26,938 nucleotides of DNA from Chara braunii (lineage: Eukaryota > Streptophyta > Charophyceae > Charales > Characeae). The notes below the pieces were generated by a model. It saw nothing but the letters and a program-made list of their open reading frames with translations, was not told the DNA's origin and made no database searches. Shown one piece after another: positions 16,461-25,616 of the stretch; position 1 is the stretch's first letter; every line of letters begins with the position of its first letter. The stretch is taken from the NCBI GenBank assembly GCA_003427395.1, contig BFEA01000115.1, forward strand, positions 947,818 to 974,755, read 5' to 3'. The position numbers and the translations under genes were made by a program.

Positions 16461-17896
16461 GTGACAAAAAGAGAAGAGAATATCCGGGAAAGATCTATGG
16501 TCAAGATGGCAGGGCGAGAAAGGCCAAGTACATCATCAGGGACCAATGAAGAGGCCTTGGTTGGGGTTGTACGAGAAATAGTTAAGAAAGTTGATACAAT
16601 CAAACGAGGGTCAGACATTGCAAGAGCAAAGAGGAAGATGAAAGAATTCCTTGTTTCAGAGGACCCCAGGTTAATGATTTCTTGGACGAGTATGAATTAT
16701 TTGGACTCAGTTATGGTTGGACAGACAAGCAGCGACTTAAGCACCTTCTATCTTATTGTGATTACTCAAGACTGGTCGTTCAGGAACTAATGGAAGGTGC
16801 CACTACATGGGAAGAGGTCAAGGAGAGACTGAAAAATGAATTTGAGAAAGATTCAGTTTCAACCCCAACTAAGGACTTACTCAATATCAGAAGAGCTAAA
16901 TATAACACTTTCAATGTTTTTCTTCAAACTTTTATCCGAACAGCAAAAATAATTTCATATTTGGATAAAACTCAGAGATGCCATATATTTTTGACGAACT
17001 TTACTGACACTGAAAGACAAACAATTCTTAATCAAGCTCAACACTACCCTCTTAGATGGGATGAAATGATTGCAATCATAAGAACTCTACCTACTATCTC
17101 CCATAAGAAATGGTCACTGGATCAGATCAGCACTTTGGCCAAGGATTGGGAGACTGAGAATGAAAGGAATAGAGGGAGCAATCTGACTGCTGAGAATATT
17201 CTTCAAGAAGTGATGGCTAACTTTATGCCTGCAAGGCCTGCAATGCATGTTGTGGATGACAGAGAAAAGAAAAAGGCTGAAAGTGAGAAAGATGATGACG
17301 ATAATGATAACAACGAAAGTTATTGTAAGAAAGGGGATTCATCCAGACAAAAAAAAAATGAGAAGAATGGTGATGTAGGGAACAGAGAAAGAAGGAAATA
17401 TGATGAGCGTCCTAAGAGAAGTTTTACTTGCTACTACTGTGGTGAAGGAGGTCACACTACCACTTATTGCAAGCCTCTTGAGGAGGATGTAAGGAGTGGG
17501 GTGGCAAAGAAAGATGCAATGAGCCATGTCTGTGATAGTTCATGGAATAAGTTGGACCCCAGACATCTAGGAGGTATGAGGATTCTTGCTCTTAAACATG
17601 ATGAAAAGATGAAGATTAAGAAGAGGAGAAACACCAATGTGAATGTTCATTTTCTCACTAAAGAATTGCCTAATGAGTTAGTACAGGAAACAAGTGACTC
17701 TCATACTACGGTTGGACTGTCTCTACAATCCTTAACGTTGACAGAGTGTGAGCCTAGTGAGGCTTCTACAAGTGAGCCTTCACTAGAGGAAAATCCGACT
17801 TTTCATAATTTCTCTGAATTAGTAGAGTCTTCTTCCAATGAGATGGTTCGTTTTCTGGCCAACATGGTGTCGTTTCATGGCGATTTACCCCCATAA
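16461..17896 (+). pseudogene. gag: gag: capsid-like domain and CCHC zinc knuckle
   Basis: The start is in one frame (ATG 16461, or 16506 MAGRERPSTSSGTN), then shifts near 16670 into the long frame 16682-17896. The capsid-like segment begins FLDEYELFGLSYGWTDKQRL, the wording of fungal gypsy gag, and continues through a helical region to about 17190. An acidic low-complexity stretch (DDDDNDNNE) precedes the zinc knuckle CYYCGEGGHTTTYC (17429-17470), which keeps the C-x2-C-x4-H-x4-C spacing. The frame ends at TAA 17894. It would package element RNA into virus-like particles. Apart from the one shift it is the best-preserved part of the element. Confidence 0.88.
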
Positions 17897-18230
17897 ATCG
17901 TTATGGAACCTAGTGTCAGGGTTGGTGAAGTGAGGAACCACCAAACCCGTATGACACCTCAAATGATAGAAGAAAAGAAAAAGAAGAAGGTTGAGGAGTC
18001 ACTTATTAACATCCTTGATGACCCTGAACATGAACGCTCATAAGAAAAGAATGAACAGGGGAGAAATAAAAAAATTATTCTCAAGAGTGACTTTGATGAT
18101 GGGAATCTGATTTCTGATGTAATTATAGAAATGCTGGAAGAAACAGAAGTGACATTGTCCTTCAAAAAAGCAATGACACTTGCACTCAAACTGAGAAAAG
18201 AGTTGAAGAAGTTAATAGAGAAAAAAAAAA
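17897..18230 (+). pseudogene. gag-protease linker (acidic/helical)
   Basis: This continues in the gag frame past the 17894 stop: a Lys-rich run, LINILDDPEHERS, a TAA at 18041, then FDDGNLISDVIIEMLEETEV and a helix ALKLRKELKKLIEKKK ending at a ten-A run. Fungal gypsy polyproteins usually have a comparable helical segment between the knuckle and the protease. The A-run is the likely site of the shift into the protease frame. Confidence 0.65.
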
Positions 18231-18836
18231 TTGGAAGTTAATAATTCGGGGTCAGTCTTTCCCAACCAAGTGAATAGATCACTACCTGGTTGCAAGATGA
18301 AATTTGCAACCATGGGATATGAGCCCCTAACAATTCGCATTTATCAAGTAAAGATTCTAGCCCTAGTAGATTCTGGGGCAGAGATGGTACTTCTTTCACG
18401 AAGAACAATGGAGGCATGTAATTTGACTATTGATAGGCCTGCCCAAAAAGTATTAAGCAATATTGCAGGGGAATTGTTTGTGGCTGGGTTTATCGACAAT
18501 TTGCCTATCCGAGTTGAGACAATGACTGTGGAATTACTGGGTTTTGTAGTGCTAGATTTGGACCATGACTGTATCTTGGGAACTCCATTCTTGCATAGGA
18601 TGGAGACCGTCCAATTTTTCAGTCATGAGGGGTCATCTTGGATCAGCCTACAGGATCCTAAGACTGCTCAAGAGCAGACCTTTATGGTTTGTACAAAAAA
18701 TGATTTCAAGCATCAATTATCTGCTAAGTCGATCAGAAGGAAAAAATCTGCTGAAAGGGTTACGGGATTAAAGGAAGAAGGAAAACAACAAGCAAAAGAA
18801 GAGATTTCCGTGAGATCAATCAGGTTTCGAAAATGA
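18231..18836 (+). pseudogene. Retroviral-type aspartic protease domain
   Basis: The open segment (no own ATG start; it continues from the upstream frame) has the catalytic motif LALVDSGAEMVLLSRRTMEA, with the active Asp codon at 18369. The second hydrophobic-Gly motif DCILGTPFLHRM follows about 70 residues later. These are the two hallmarks of the gypsy protease, which acts as a dimer to cut Gag-Pol. The core domain appears intact. The frame ends in a basic tail and is followed by a shift to 18833. Confidence 0.85.
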
Positions 18837-19848
18837 TAGAAGCCCTTGGTAAGCTCGAGGATGAGGACAGGCAAATTGAAGCCTTCAAGAAAGCCGTAGA
18901 AACTGCAAAAGGGGGAAAGATGAAATTGAGATTTGCATCGACTCACCCTTTTCTAGGAAAAGAGTCACTTGGTCAAAAAAAAAGACAAGCTCAAGGGGGT
19001 GAAGAAAAACTCAGTGGCAGTCCTCATAGAAAAAAATTATGATGAAGCATTGGAAAAAGAGAGGAAGATCATAAGGGCATTGAGAGAATCAGCAAAGTTG
19101 GAGAATAGGGTCACCAAAGAAAGATTTGATACAATGAAGATAGGCTCAGATCAGTTAATCTTGCCTAAAGAGGAAGAATATATCTTCAAAATGTGTCAAG
19201 AATTCTCCGGTGCTTTCTCCTTTAATGATGAAGAGAGAGGGCGGTTGGACGTGGACACGATCAAGATGACCAAGATCTGGACAGTTTATCATGTTCCATG
19301 GAATGATAGACCAACCAAGTATGCCTTGAAGGAAAAGGCATTAGTTGTGAAGTATCTTGACAAAAAGATTGCATCTAATGTTGCTGAACCTGCTGATAGA
19401 CCGTATGCTAACCACTGGTTTTGTTTCAGGAACCCAGGGGGCGGACTAAGATGGATACAGAATCTTCAGAAGCTCAATTCTGTAACGGTACGTGATGCAG
19501 GTAGTCTTCCTAATGCTGATCTCCTCGCTAAATCCTTTTCTCGTCGATGTATTTATTCTCTTGTTGATCTGTATTCTGACTATGATCACTTCCCTATTGA
19601 TCCCACTAGCCGACCAATGACTGCCATACACTTCGAGGGGGCTTGTTCAGATGTGTGTGGTACCTCAGGGCTGGACTAACGGAGTGACAGTGGTTCAAAT
19701 GGATATGATCAAAGTCATGCATGATATTTCTCCTGAAATAACCAGTCCCTATATTGATGATAATCCTGTAAAAGGACCCTTGGTAAGAGATGTGACTTTA
19801 GTCGCAGAGGGAGTCAGAAAGTTTGTATGGAACATGCTGAAGGAGTAA
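18837..19848 (+). pseudogene. pol: Reverse transcriptase, N-terminal and palm part (frameshifted)
   Basis: The reading passes through two shifts (near 18830 and in an A-run near 18978) into the 18969-19679 frame. Fungal gypsy RT landmarks follow: EPADRPYANHWFCFRNPGGG, then RWIQNLQKLNSVTVRDAGSLPNADLL cut at 20 residues here as RWIQNLQKLNSVTVR, and the first catalytic segment SLVDLYSDYDHF. A G-run shift near 19638 moves to the 19651-19848 frame with VVPQGWTNGV and the active-site box YIDD (19750-19761). All expected catalytic Asp residues remain readable. Near 19830 one G appears lost (V-W then E-H), moving into the next frame. Confidence 0.85.
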
Positions 19849-20168
19849 AGATGGTCCTAGAGAGACTTCAGAAGTATAATCTGACTGCAAGTGGACCAAA
19901 ATTCCTTCTCTTTCAACCAGAAGTGATAATCTAGGGCTTCAGATGTTTCTCCAAGGGTAGGAGCCCAGATCCCAAGAAGATAGACAAGATCTTGAACTGA
20001 CCTCTGTCTCTAAAAAAAGTGACAAATGTCAGGAGCTTCTTGGGAGTCTGTGGATTCTGGAGGATTTTTATTCCTCATTTTGCTGCCCTTGCAGAACCTC
20101 TAAGGGACATGGTAAGACAAGGTGCTAACTTAGCATGAAATGATAAAAGACAGACTGCTGCAAAAACA
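19821..20168 (+). pseudogene. pol: Reverse transcriptase, thumb and connection (stops)
   Basis: This frame has no ATG start. It reads EHAEGVKMVLERLQKYNLTA, a TAG at 19932, FRCFSKGRSPDPKKIDKIL, then a TGA (19998) where the family has Trp before Pro, and VRSFLGVCGFWRIFIPHFAA. A TGA at 20136 also stands at a usual Trp. The segment corresponds to the region after the YIDD box leading to RNase H. The two TGA codons at Trp positions suggest TGG to TGA changes. Confidence 0.8.
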
Positions 20169-20609
20169 TTGCAAGAAAAACTAAGAGATGGTGGTGTAGT
20201 GCTGAGAGTACCATGTTATGATGATAAGGAGACAAGACCTTTCATCATTGAGGCGGATGGAGGACCAGTCGCTTTGGGAGGAGTGCTTATTCAAAAAGAC
20301 GAAAATGAGAGAGAAAAACCTCTGAGATTTGATACAAGAACCCTCAATTCTACAGAACGAGGCTACACCCAATTAAGGAAAGAGCTACTGTCAATCATTC
20401 ATAACTTGAGGTGCTTCAGGGACTATGTTTTAGGAAGGAAATTCATCCTGATGACTGATGCATCTGCTGTGATAGGTGTCATTAAAAAGCACCAACAAGT
20501 AGACCCAACGGTCAGTAGGTGGATCGCTTTCATCTAGACATATGATTTTAAGCTGGAAAAGATTCCCACTGAGAAAATTAGAGCGGATGGCTTAAGCCGA
20601 ATTGAATAG
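20169..20609 (+). pseudogene. pol: RNase H domain of gypsy pol
   Basis: The frame is open from 20169 to TAG 20535 and continues to TAG 20607. It contains FIIEADGGPVALGGVLIQK (first catalytic Asp), TERGYTQLRKELLSII (catalytic Glu) and FILMTDASAVIGVIKK (next Asp), the D-E-D set expected for degrading the RNA strand of the RNA/DNA hybrid. The end has YDFKLEKIP and ADGLSRIE, the usual close of this domain. The TAG at 20535 lies just before YDF. Confidence 0.85.
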
Positions 20610-21113
20610 CGAGAAGAAGAAGAAGAAGATGTGATTGGAACGATTGAAGAATCTGTCTATGTTGATAATTTTCTTCATGAGAAGGATGATGAGGACAATG
20701 AAGTGTCATGCTCCTATAAGTGGAGTCCATGGCCAGAAGAGAGAGACAGTTGGGGAAAGATCCCGAGTACGTACATTTATGAATCGGTTCTTGGAAAAGA
20801 AGACGAAGATGAATCAAATGATTGGTATGCTAAAGTTAATGCTATAGCAGTGGCTGCTCATGAGATTGGGGAAAGTTCATTTTAAAAGGAAGAAGAGGAG
20901 AGTGAAAAGAAGGAAGAAGAGATATTTTTATTTTTTGAAGAATATGATGAAAGTTATCAAGAGATAGGCAAGAAGATGGAAAGAGAGGCTCAGCAGCTAA
21001 AAAAATATTATTGTAAAGATTCAAGGAAGAAATTCAGATTAAAGAGGGGACATCTCTTTGTGGATGGTAAGGGAGGCTTACCTCCACTAAGAGTGGTCTG
21101 TGGTAAAGAGAGA
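20610..21113 (+). pseudogene. Acidic linker between RNase H and integrase
   Basis: The frame is the same as RNase H. It starts with Glu-rich sequence (REEEEEDVIGTIEES), includes two Trp-rich words (YKWSPWPEERDSW), and a TAA at 20883. Another Glu/Lys run follows, then KYYCKDSRKKFRLKRGHLF and VDGKGGLPPLRVVC, which lead into the integrase zinc-binding region. Linkers of this kind are common in gypsy elements and vary in length. Confidence 0.65.
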
Positions 21114-21682
21114 TAGTTAGAGATAATTGCTGCCCTGCATGAGAGGGTCGCTGGTGGCCACAGGGCTGCTGAGGCAACCTACTCCAAGACTGTCTAACTC
21201 TACTTTTGGCCTGGCATGAGAGACAAGATTTTCAGATACTGTAAATCATGTGTCTTATGTCAGAAGAGGTCTACCACAAGAATGATTGAGCCCTTATTCC
21301 CAACAATCCTGGTAGAGCCAGGTAGCAGAGTTTATCTGGATCTCATCACAATGCCTCCAGGCAAGGGTGGGATGAGATACATACTAAACATGACAATTTC
21401 TCTGGATACGTTGAGTCAAAAACTCTGAAAAGGAAGACAGTCGAGCAAGTGGCTGATTGGACAGAAGAAGTCTATCTAAGGTATCATTTTATCAAAGAAT
21501 TTGTCTTAGACAGAGGATCGGAGTTCAAAAACGAGGTTGTCAGAAGAGTTACACTCAGATTGGGTGTAAGGATTCGGTATGTGATTACTTACCATCCTCA
21601 AGCGAATGCACCTGTTGAAAGAGGTCACAGAACCCCGAAAGATTCATTGGGTAAGTGGTGTGAAGGGAATCTCAGCAATTGA
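21114..21682 (+). pseudogene. pol: Integrase: HHCC zinc domain and D,D,E core (broken)
   Basis: TAG 21114 and TAA 21195 interrupt the zinc domain, which still shows LHERVAGGH (two His) and YCKSCVLCQKR (the Cys pair). The core has VYLDLITMPPGKGG (first Asp). A shift near 21390 then takes reading to the next frame (NFSGYVES), FVLDRGSEF (second Asp) and YHPQANAPVERGH (Glu). A TGA at 21680 stands where the family has Trp before Pro. Integrase joins the element cDNA to host DNA. The catalytic residues survive but the frame does not. Confidence 0.87.
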
Positions 21683-22243
21683 CCAAAGGTATTCATAGCT
21701 TCTGTATATGCTCATAACATCACGGTCAAGAGAACTACTAGCTATGCACCATTTACTCTGTGGTATGACCGATATGCTACATTGCCAATTGAAAGTATTG
21801 TCAAGACATGGTCAAGTCAAGAAAGTGATAGCGACTATTCTATTTCGGAGCTTCTTCAGATCCAAATGAAGCAAATATCATAAGTTGATCAGGCGGTGAT
21901 GAATTCTGCAAAAAGGATGACATTCAGTAGGCTATCAGATCAAGAAAGATGGAACAAGAAAAGATATATAAGAAAAAAACAAATGAAGATTGGAGATATT
22001 GTCCTTTTGTTTGACAATTCTCTTGAGACACAATGAACTAAGAGGTTGAAGCCCAGATGGCTTGGTCCTTACAGAATCACAGGAGAGGCGGAAGGCAAGG
22101 TTTATGGGATTTCAGAAATGGATGGATCAAGGATTCATGACATGGTGTCAGGATCGAGACTTCGTAAGTTTATATTCAGAGACCCAGATCTGATTCCTAA
22201 AGTAACCTCAAAGAGAGGGAAGAAAAAACGGCTATTCAAGTGA
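21683..22243 (+). pseudogene. pol: Integrase C-terminal region with GPY/F-type domain
   Basis: The same frame continues: VYAHNITVKRTTSYAPFTLW, a TAA at 21881, IGDIVLLFDNSLE, a TGA at 22034, then KPRWLGPYRITGEAEGKVY and YGISEMDGSRIHDMV with a basic tail ending at 22243. RW-GPYRI is the signature of the GPY/F module at the end of many gypsy integrases. No chromodomain is visible beyond it. The last 66 codons are uninterrupted. Confidence 0.8.
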
Positions 22244-22758
22244 GAACAGTTCCAGAAGACTGAGAGACAAAGCACAGTAAGACAATAAGACAATAAGACT
22301 GAATTTTCTGCAGACTGTGGCCGTTTGAGCAGGGTCAATTCAGCATTTCAATTTTTCAACATGTCAGTTAATTATCTGTTTTAGCAAGCAACAAAGTTAA
22401 TAAGACTATATCTTTGATGCAATGCTACAGTCGATCCATGAGTCTCAAGTCCCAGAGAGTGGGAAGTCTTTTCGAGAGCATTGACACAGTGTCAAAAATC
22501 TGAGGAACTCATGGTTGTGGCACATCAAGAGATGTGATCAATAATATTTTTGTGATAAAGAGAAAGCATGATGAGCATGGAAAAATTTAGTTCTGTCTGA
22601 CTAAGAGTTACCAGCAAAAGGACCTCGAATCTCTGAGTAAAATGTCAATCCAAGGAATTTAGATGAAGGCAGGCATAAAGAAGTTCAACTTTACTTGACT
22701 GAGAGTCGTCAGTAGAGGGACTTTGTGTCTTTCGCTAAGGACCTGTCTTCACTCAGAC
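22244..22758. other. Element 3' flank, no gene seen
   Basis: Non-coding sequence follows the integrase stop. GACAATAAGACAATAAGAC (22278-22296) is a small direct repeat. A start for a 3' LTR would be expected here but no matching upstream copy was found by eye. Confidence 0.45.
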
Positions 22759-22975
22759 GAGGGAAGGGACCTCTCTGAGATCAATGTTTCAGTGTTTCCT
22801 TGAGACTGATGGGACGTCTCTTGGAAAAGAAATCCCTGTTGAGGGAAGGGACCTCTCTGGGGCTAACACTAAGTTCTTTGTCTGAGGCTGAGGGGAGGTC
22901 TCTTGCAAACTCTTAGTGTTGTCTAGCATGTTATTGTTCAGTACCTCTTGAGACTGACGGGAGGTCTCTTGAGAA
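22759..22975. repeat. Tandem repeat, ~82 bp unit, ~2.5 copies
   Basis: GAGGGAAGGGACCTCTCTG occurs at 22759 and 22841 (period 82). TGAGACTGATGGGACGTCTC (22801), TGAGGCTGAGGGGAGGTCTC (22883) and TGAGACTGACGGGAGGTCTC (22949) form the other half of the unit with spacings of 82 and 66. Related GACTGACGGGAC words return singly near 23398 and 23592. Confidence 0.75.
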
Positions 22976-23097
22976 ATGTTTGTCCTATTATGAGGCATGG
23001 GCAGTCTGCTTGTGGGTTATGATATGCTCCCTGATTGTCTGTGCCTGGGGTTCTTCTTCTCTAACCTAAGGATGCATTGATTGTCGGGGCCAGCCAG

Positions 23098-23268
23098 AGC
23101 TTTACCGCAGTAGGTTGCAATCTGGTGGGGTTAGCAGGTCCCCGACGCAAGTGTCGAATTCCGTAGTCGACTGAGTTTAAAGCTCCGGGAGTCTGGCCTA
23201 TGAGGTCGAAAGGGGTCAGCTGAAACCTTACCGTAGTCAGAGGTTGCAATCCAGCAAGGTTAGCCAGA
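23098..23268. repeat. Diverged direct repeat, two ~45 bp copies
   Basis: CTTTACCGCAGTAGGTTGCAATCTGG (from 23100) and CCTTACCGTAGTCAGAGGTTGC (from 23225) are followed in both by AATC, then GGGGTTAGC or AAGGTTAGCC. The period is about 125 bp. Confidence 0.6.
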
Positions 23269-23390
23269 GCCTGGAACTGTGGTTAGACCGGGTCCCACGT
23301 TCATAAATCAGGGCAGGGCAGCCGGCGCCCTTGGCCAAAAACTGGTAGGTGAGCCGGTCTGTGACCGCAATAGTCAAATCCAGGTTTGGG

Positions 23391-23640
23391 ACAGTTTGAC
23401 TGACGGGACGTCTACTGTCATAGGGTGACCAGACCTGCAATAGTCTGGGTGTCCTGGCGAGAGTGCCAAAGGGCTGTCATACTCGAGTAGTGGGTATGAT
23501 TGGTCCTGACCTGGAGGCAGGTCAAAGGGGCTGTCAAGACAGATGGTCTGACTAGTCTTGGCCTGAGGCGGGCCGAATGAGGTATGTCAGACTGACGGGA
23601 CATCCGACATTCCTGGCCAGTGGTAGGCCAAAACTAAGGT
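23391..23640. repeat. Diverged repeats around GACTGACGGGACRTC
   Basis: AGTTTGACTGACGGGACGTC (23392) and TCAGACTGACGGGACATCCG (23587) share a 15 bp core with the array at 22759-22975. Between them CTGTCAT/CTGTCAAG and TCCTGACCTGGAGGC / TCTTGGCCTGAGGC form a weaker internal pair. No coding frame is credible. Confidence 0.5.
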
Positions 23641-23833
23641 AATCAATAATTTCAGGGTATGAGAAGCTGTTATGTGATATTTATTGTTATTATTTATTAT
23701 TTTATTTATGGGTTTTATTTTTATTTGTTACTGCTTGACTACTGGATGTTAGAAGGTCTGCTTGCTGGGGCCGGGATTTGTTGTCTGTGGGATTCACTGA
23801 TTTTGCAGGTATACAAATACTTATCTGAAGTTC

Positions 23834-24012
23834 CCAGACCAGAGGAAATAAAAAGGGTTTGGTATCCCCTCCCTTTTGTCTGAGAAGTTGAGGAGACGCC
23901 TCACTCAGACCAGAGAAACAAAACAAGGGTTTGGTATCCTCATCAGGTGCTTGAGAAGTTGAGAAAACGTCTCACTCAGACCAGAACAGAAAAGAGGGTT
24001 TGGTATGCCCTA
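23834..24012. repeat. Tandem repeat, ~71 bp unit, ~2.5 copies
   Basis: GGGTTTGGTATCC or close variants occur at 23855, 23927 and 23997 (periods 72 and 70). Each is preceded by CAGACCAGA and, in the first two, followed by TGAGAAGTTGAG-AGACG-CTCAC. On the minus strand the unit reads as a peptide with DTKP (F/L) words, but a coding role is not established. Confidence 0.8.
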
Positions 24013-24227
24013 TTTCCAGCATGGCAGACAAAGTCGGTACCCTTGTTACTGGGGTCATCCCTGGCGCAGATGCCTTGATCAAGAGCTAAGGCAACCTTCA
24101 TGCAAAAGATCAGCAGCTAAACAAGTTAAACAGGCAGACAAAATCCTTCTTAAAATTTTATTTGGTGGCCGACAAGCGGCCTGATTCGTGAGGAACGTGC
24201 ATCCCTGGCCTTAAGGAAGCCAAACTC

Positions 24228-24736
24228 TCAGGCCTGGGACGCTGTAGAATCGGCTATGAACTGAAATTTTTATGAGTCAAAAGTCAAATTCAAAAGGATG
24301 AAAAAAAGTCACGCTTATAAAAGACACAAAAGACGGCCATGAGCTCGAGTTGGAAAAGAAAGAGAAGAAGGAAGATGGTGAGGAGAATGTAGTGACTGGG
24401 ATGATGGTGTGATGAGACAACACATGGAATGGCCTTGCTTACTGGTGGAGTGGAGGGAGCCCTAGGGATGTAAGGAGGTGAAGAAGCGTTGGGAGTACCA
24501 TAGCGCACGTCAAACTTCTTGCGAAGTAACTCCATTATGTCAGGAGATGAAGTTCTCTCGTACCACTCTCCTAACGAGTAGCGAGGGTATGGCCTTCAAC
24601 GGCCATAGCCTCGTGGCTCCTCCTCTTCCTCCTCCTCTGAACTATAATCGCGTCGTGCTCTAGCTGGCGGCTCCTCTTTAGCCTTCCCTGTCCTACCTCC
24701 TCTTCCTCTGCCCAGTCCGCGGTGTGCCTCAAGCAT
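24228..24736 (-). pseudogene. Possible broken spliced gene, RG-rich and acidic N terminus
   Basis: Minus strand, ATG 24736. The frame reads GLGRGRGGRTGKAKEEPPAR, then DYSSEEEEEEEPRGYGR, one in-frame TGA (24598-24596), then YSLGEWYERTSSPDIMELLR and KKFDVRYGTPNASSPPY. The unbroken frame continues to 24290, but after a Pro-rich stretch a donor GTAAGC (24442-24437) is followed 180 nt on by a branch-like GACTCAT and acceptor TTTCAG (24266-24261). The exon after that has FIADSTASQA before TGA at 24230. The sequence TTTTAACAG just upstream (24761-24753) resembles an acceptor, so a leader intron is possible. The family is not recognised. Composition of the residues (clean, non-repetitive, Tyr/Arg/Pro mix) favours real coding ancestry. 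It could be a host gene fragment or part of another element. Confidence 0.45.
24582..24613. other. 13 bp hairpin inside the minus-strand reading frame
   Basis: CGAGGGTATGGCC (24582-24594) pairs with GGCCATAGCCTCG (24601-24613) with one mismatch across the loop TTCAAC. The in-frame TGA of the minus-strand gene falls in the loop. Confidence 0.65.
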
Positions 24737-24759
24737 GACGCACGTGAGATGGCTGTTAA

Positions 24760-25060
24760 AAGAGAAGATAAACGGAGTGGAAGATTACCAAGAGAAATTA
24801 AAAAAAATAATTGCGCCGACTATGGGAGATTACGGCATACTACGTAAGAGAAAAGATGAGCTCTAGAAGAAAAGTAAGCACAAGGAGAAGAAACCTAGTG
24901 CAGAGGAAGGGAATAAGTGCAGAGAGATGGCAAACACGAAGAAAGATAGGTGAGCGCGGAAAAAGGGGGACGCAAAAGGGAAGAATGAACATTAAAGAGG
25001 AAGGCAGGAAACTGACAGCGCAAAGCCACAATGCGGGTACCACAACGAAACTCGAATAGA
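24760..25060 (-). promoter_or_regulatory. Pyrimidine-rich leader of the minus-strand gene
   Basis: Read on the minus strand, this stretch is CT-rich (runs such as CTTCCCTTTTGCG and CTATCTTTCTTCG), as is usual for fungal 5' leaders just downstream of a TATA box. On the plus strand it gives only Lys/Arg-rich shadow frames. GTATGC near 24840 could be a leader-intron donor for the acceptor near 24753. Confidence 0.35.
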
Positions 25061-25090
25061 AAGTAATGAGAAAGTTGTCTACTGTGCTGG

Positions 25091-25097
25091 TTTTATA
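25091..25097 (-). promoter_or_regulatory. TATA box candidate for the minus-strand gene
   Basis: The minus strand reads GAGTATAAAACCAGC, a consensus TATAAA, about 360 nt upstream of ATG 24736 and directly before the CT-rich leader. Just upstream of it, CCCAGCG-GGGA-CGCTGGG (25119-25136) is a perfect 7 bp hairpin. Confidence 0.4.
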
Positions 25098-25118
25098 CTC
25101 AAACGTAATGTGTTTCGA

Positions 25119-25136
25119 CCCAGCGGGGACGCTGGG
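25119..25136. other. Perfect 7 bp hairpin near the TATA box
   Basis: CCCAGCG and CGCTGGG are separated by GGGA. It lies between the TATA candidate and repeat X copy 2 and is absent from the flank of X copy 1. Confidence 0.5.
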
Positions 25137-25152
25137 TGGGGGTTTGGTATTA

Positions 25153-25292
25153 TGTCGGAGGGCGCGGTATCCCGACCCTCCTGTATGTGCCAAAGTCTCT
25201 GCCCGGTATCAATATTTTGTTTTGTGGCCCACTACTCGCTGGATAGTTTTCGAACCCCTGTACGCCTGGTACTTGCAATGTGTCTCATCACG
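25153..25292 (+). repeat. Dispersed repeat X, copy 2
   Basis: This copy matches 5818-5956 in direct orientation with mostly single-base differences; it is much better conserved than the L copies, so a younger or better-maintained sequence. The frames that cross it in both copies are not conserved as protein, because the same frame is interrupted differently outside the shared stretch. Confidence 0.8.
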
Positions 25293-25616
25293 CTGTCGGG
25301 CGCATTCGATCCGGCACCGCACTGGGGCAGCGCGGGACCCTCCCGGTCGCGTCACGCAGGAGTTGGTTTTCAATCCTTCGTCGCAAAAATACATGGAGCT
25401 TCCACAAGCCGCTCCGGCCAGGTGCGCCAGCCATATATCTCTCGAGCCCCTACGACAGGATAGGGCCTACGCGAGGCACGACTTACCTACACCTTACGGG
25501 AGCTGTCACCTCCCTTCGGTGGGCGTATCCCCGCCGAGCTACCAGTCCACAGTACGAAAGCTAATCAGTTGCAATCGCAGAGGTGGACCAGCCGAGGGCG
25601 TTTCTCGTTCGCTGTA
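25293..25616. other. GC-rich spacer with two small hairpins, no supported gene
   Basis: A 183-codon plus-strand frame (25066-25617) crosses repeat X and this spacer, but has no motif and begins inside the promoter-like region. GGGAGCTGTCACCTCCC (25498-25514) is a 5 bp hairpin, and CGGTGGGCG/CCCCGCCG words follow it. Confidence 0.4.

Larger units (their letters stand above)
16461..22243 (+). mobile_element. Ty3/gypsy-type LTR retrotransposon, gag-pol region, decayed
   Basis: Gag, protease, reverse transcriptase, RNase H and integrase follow in Ty3/gypsy order (integrase after RNase H), with a GPY/F-type tail at the end. Wording of the motifs fits fungal gypsy elements. Frameshifts lie near 16670, 18225 (A-run), 18830, 18978 (A-run), 19638 (G-run), 19830 (a G missing) and 21390. 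In-frame stops are listed under each domain. The sense strand is strongly A/G-rich. A purine run at 22210-22228 could be a polypurine tract but lies inside the last frame. No LTR pair or primer-binding site was found by eye, so element limits are unknown; the module array at 12493-16436 may belong to it. Confidence 0.92.
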
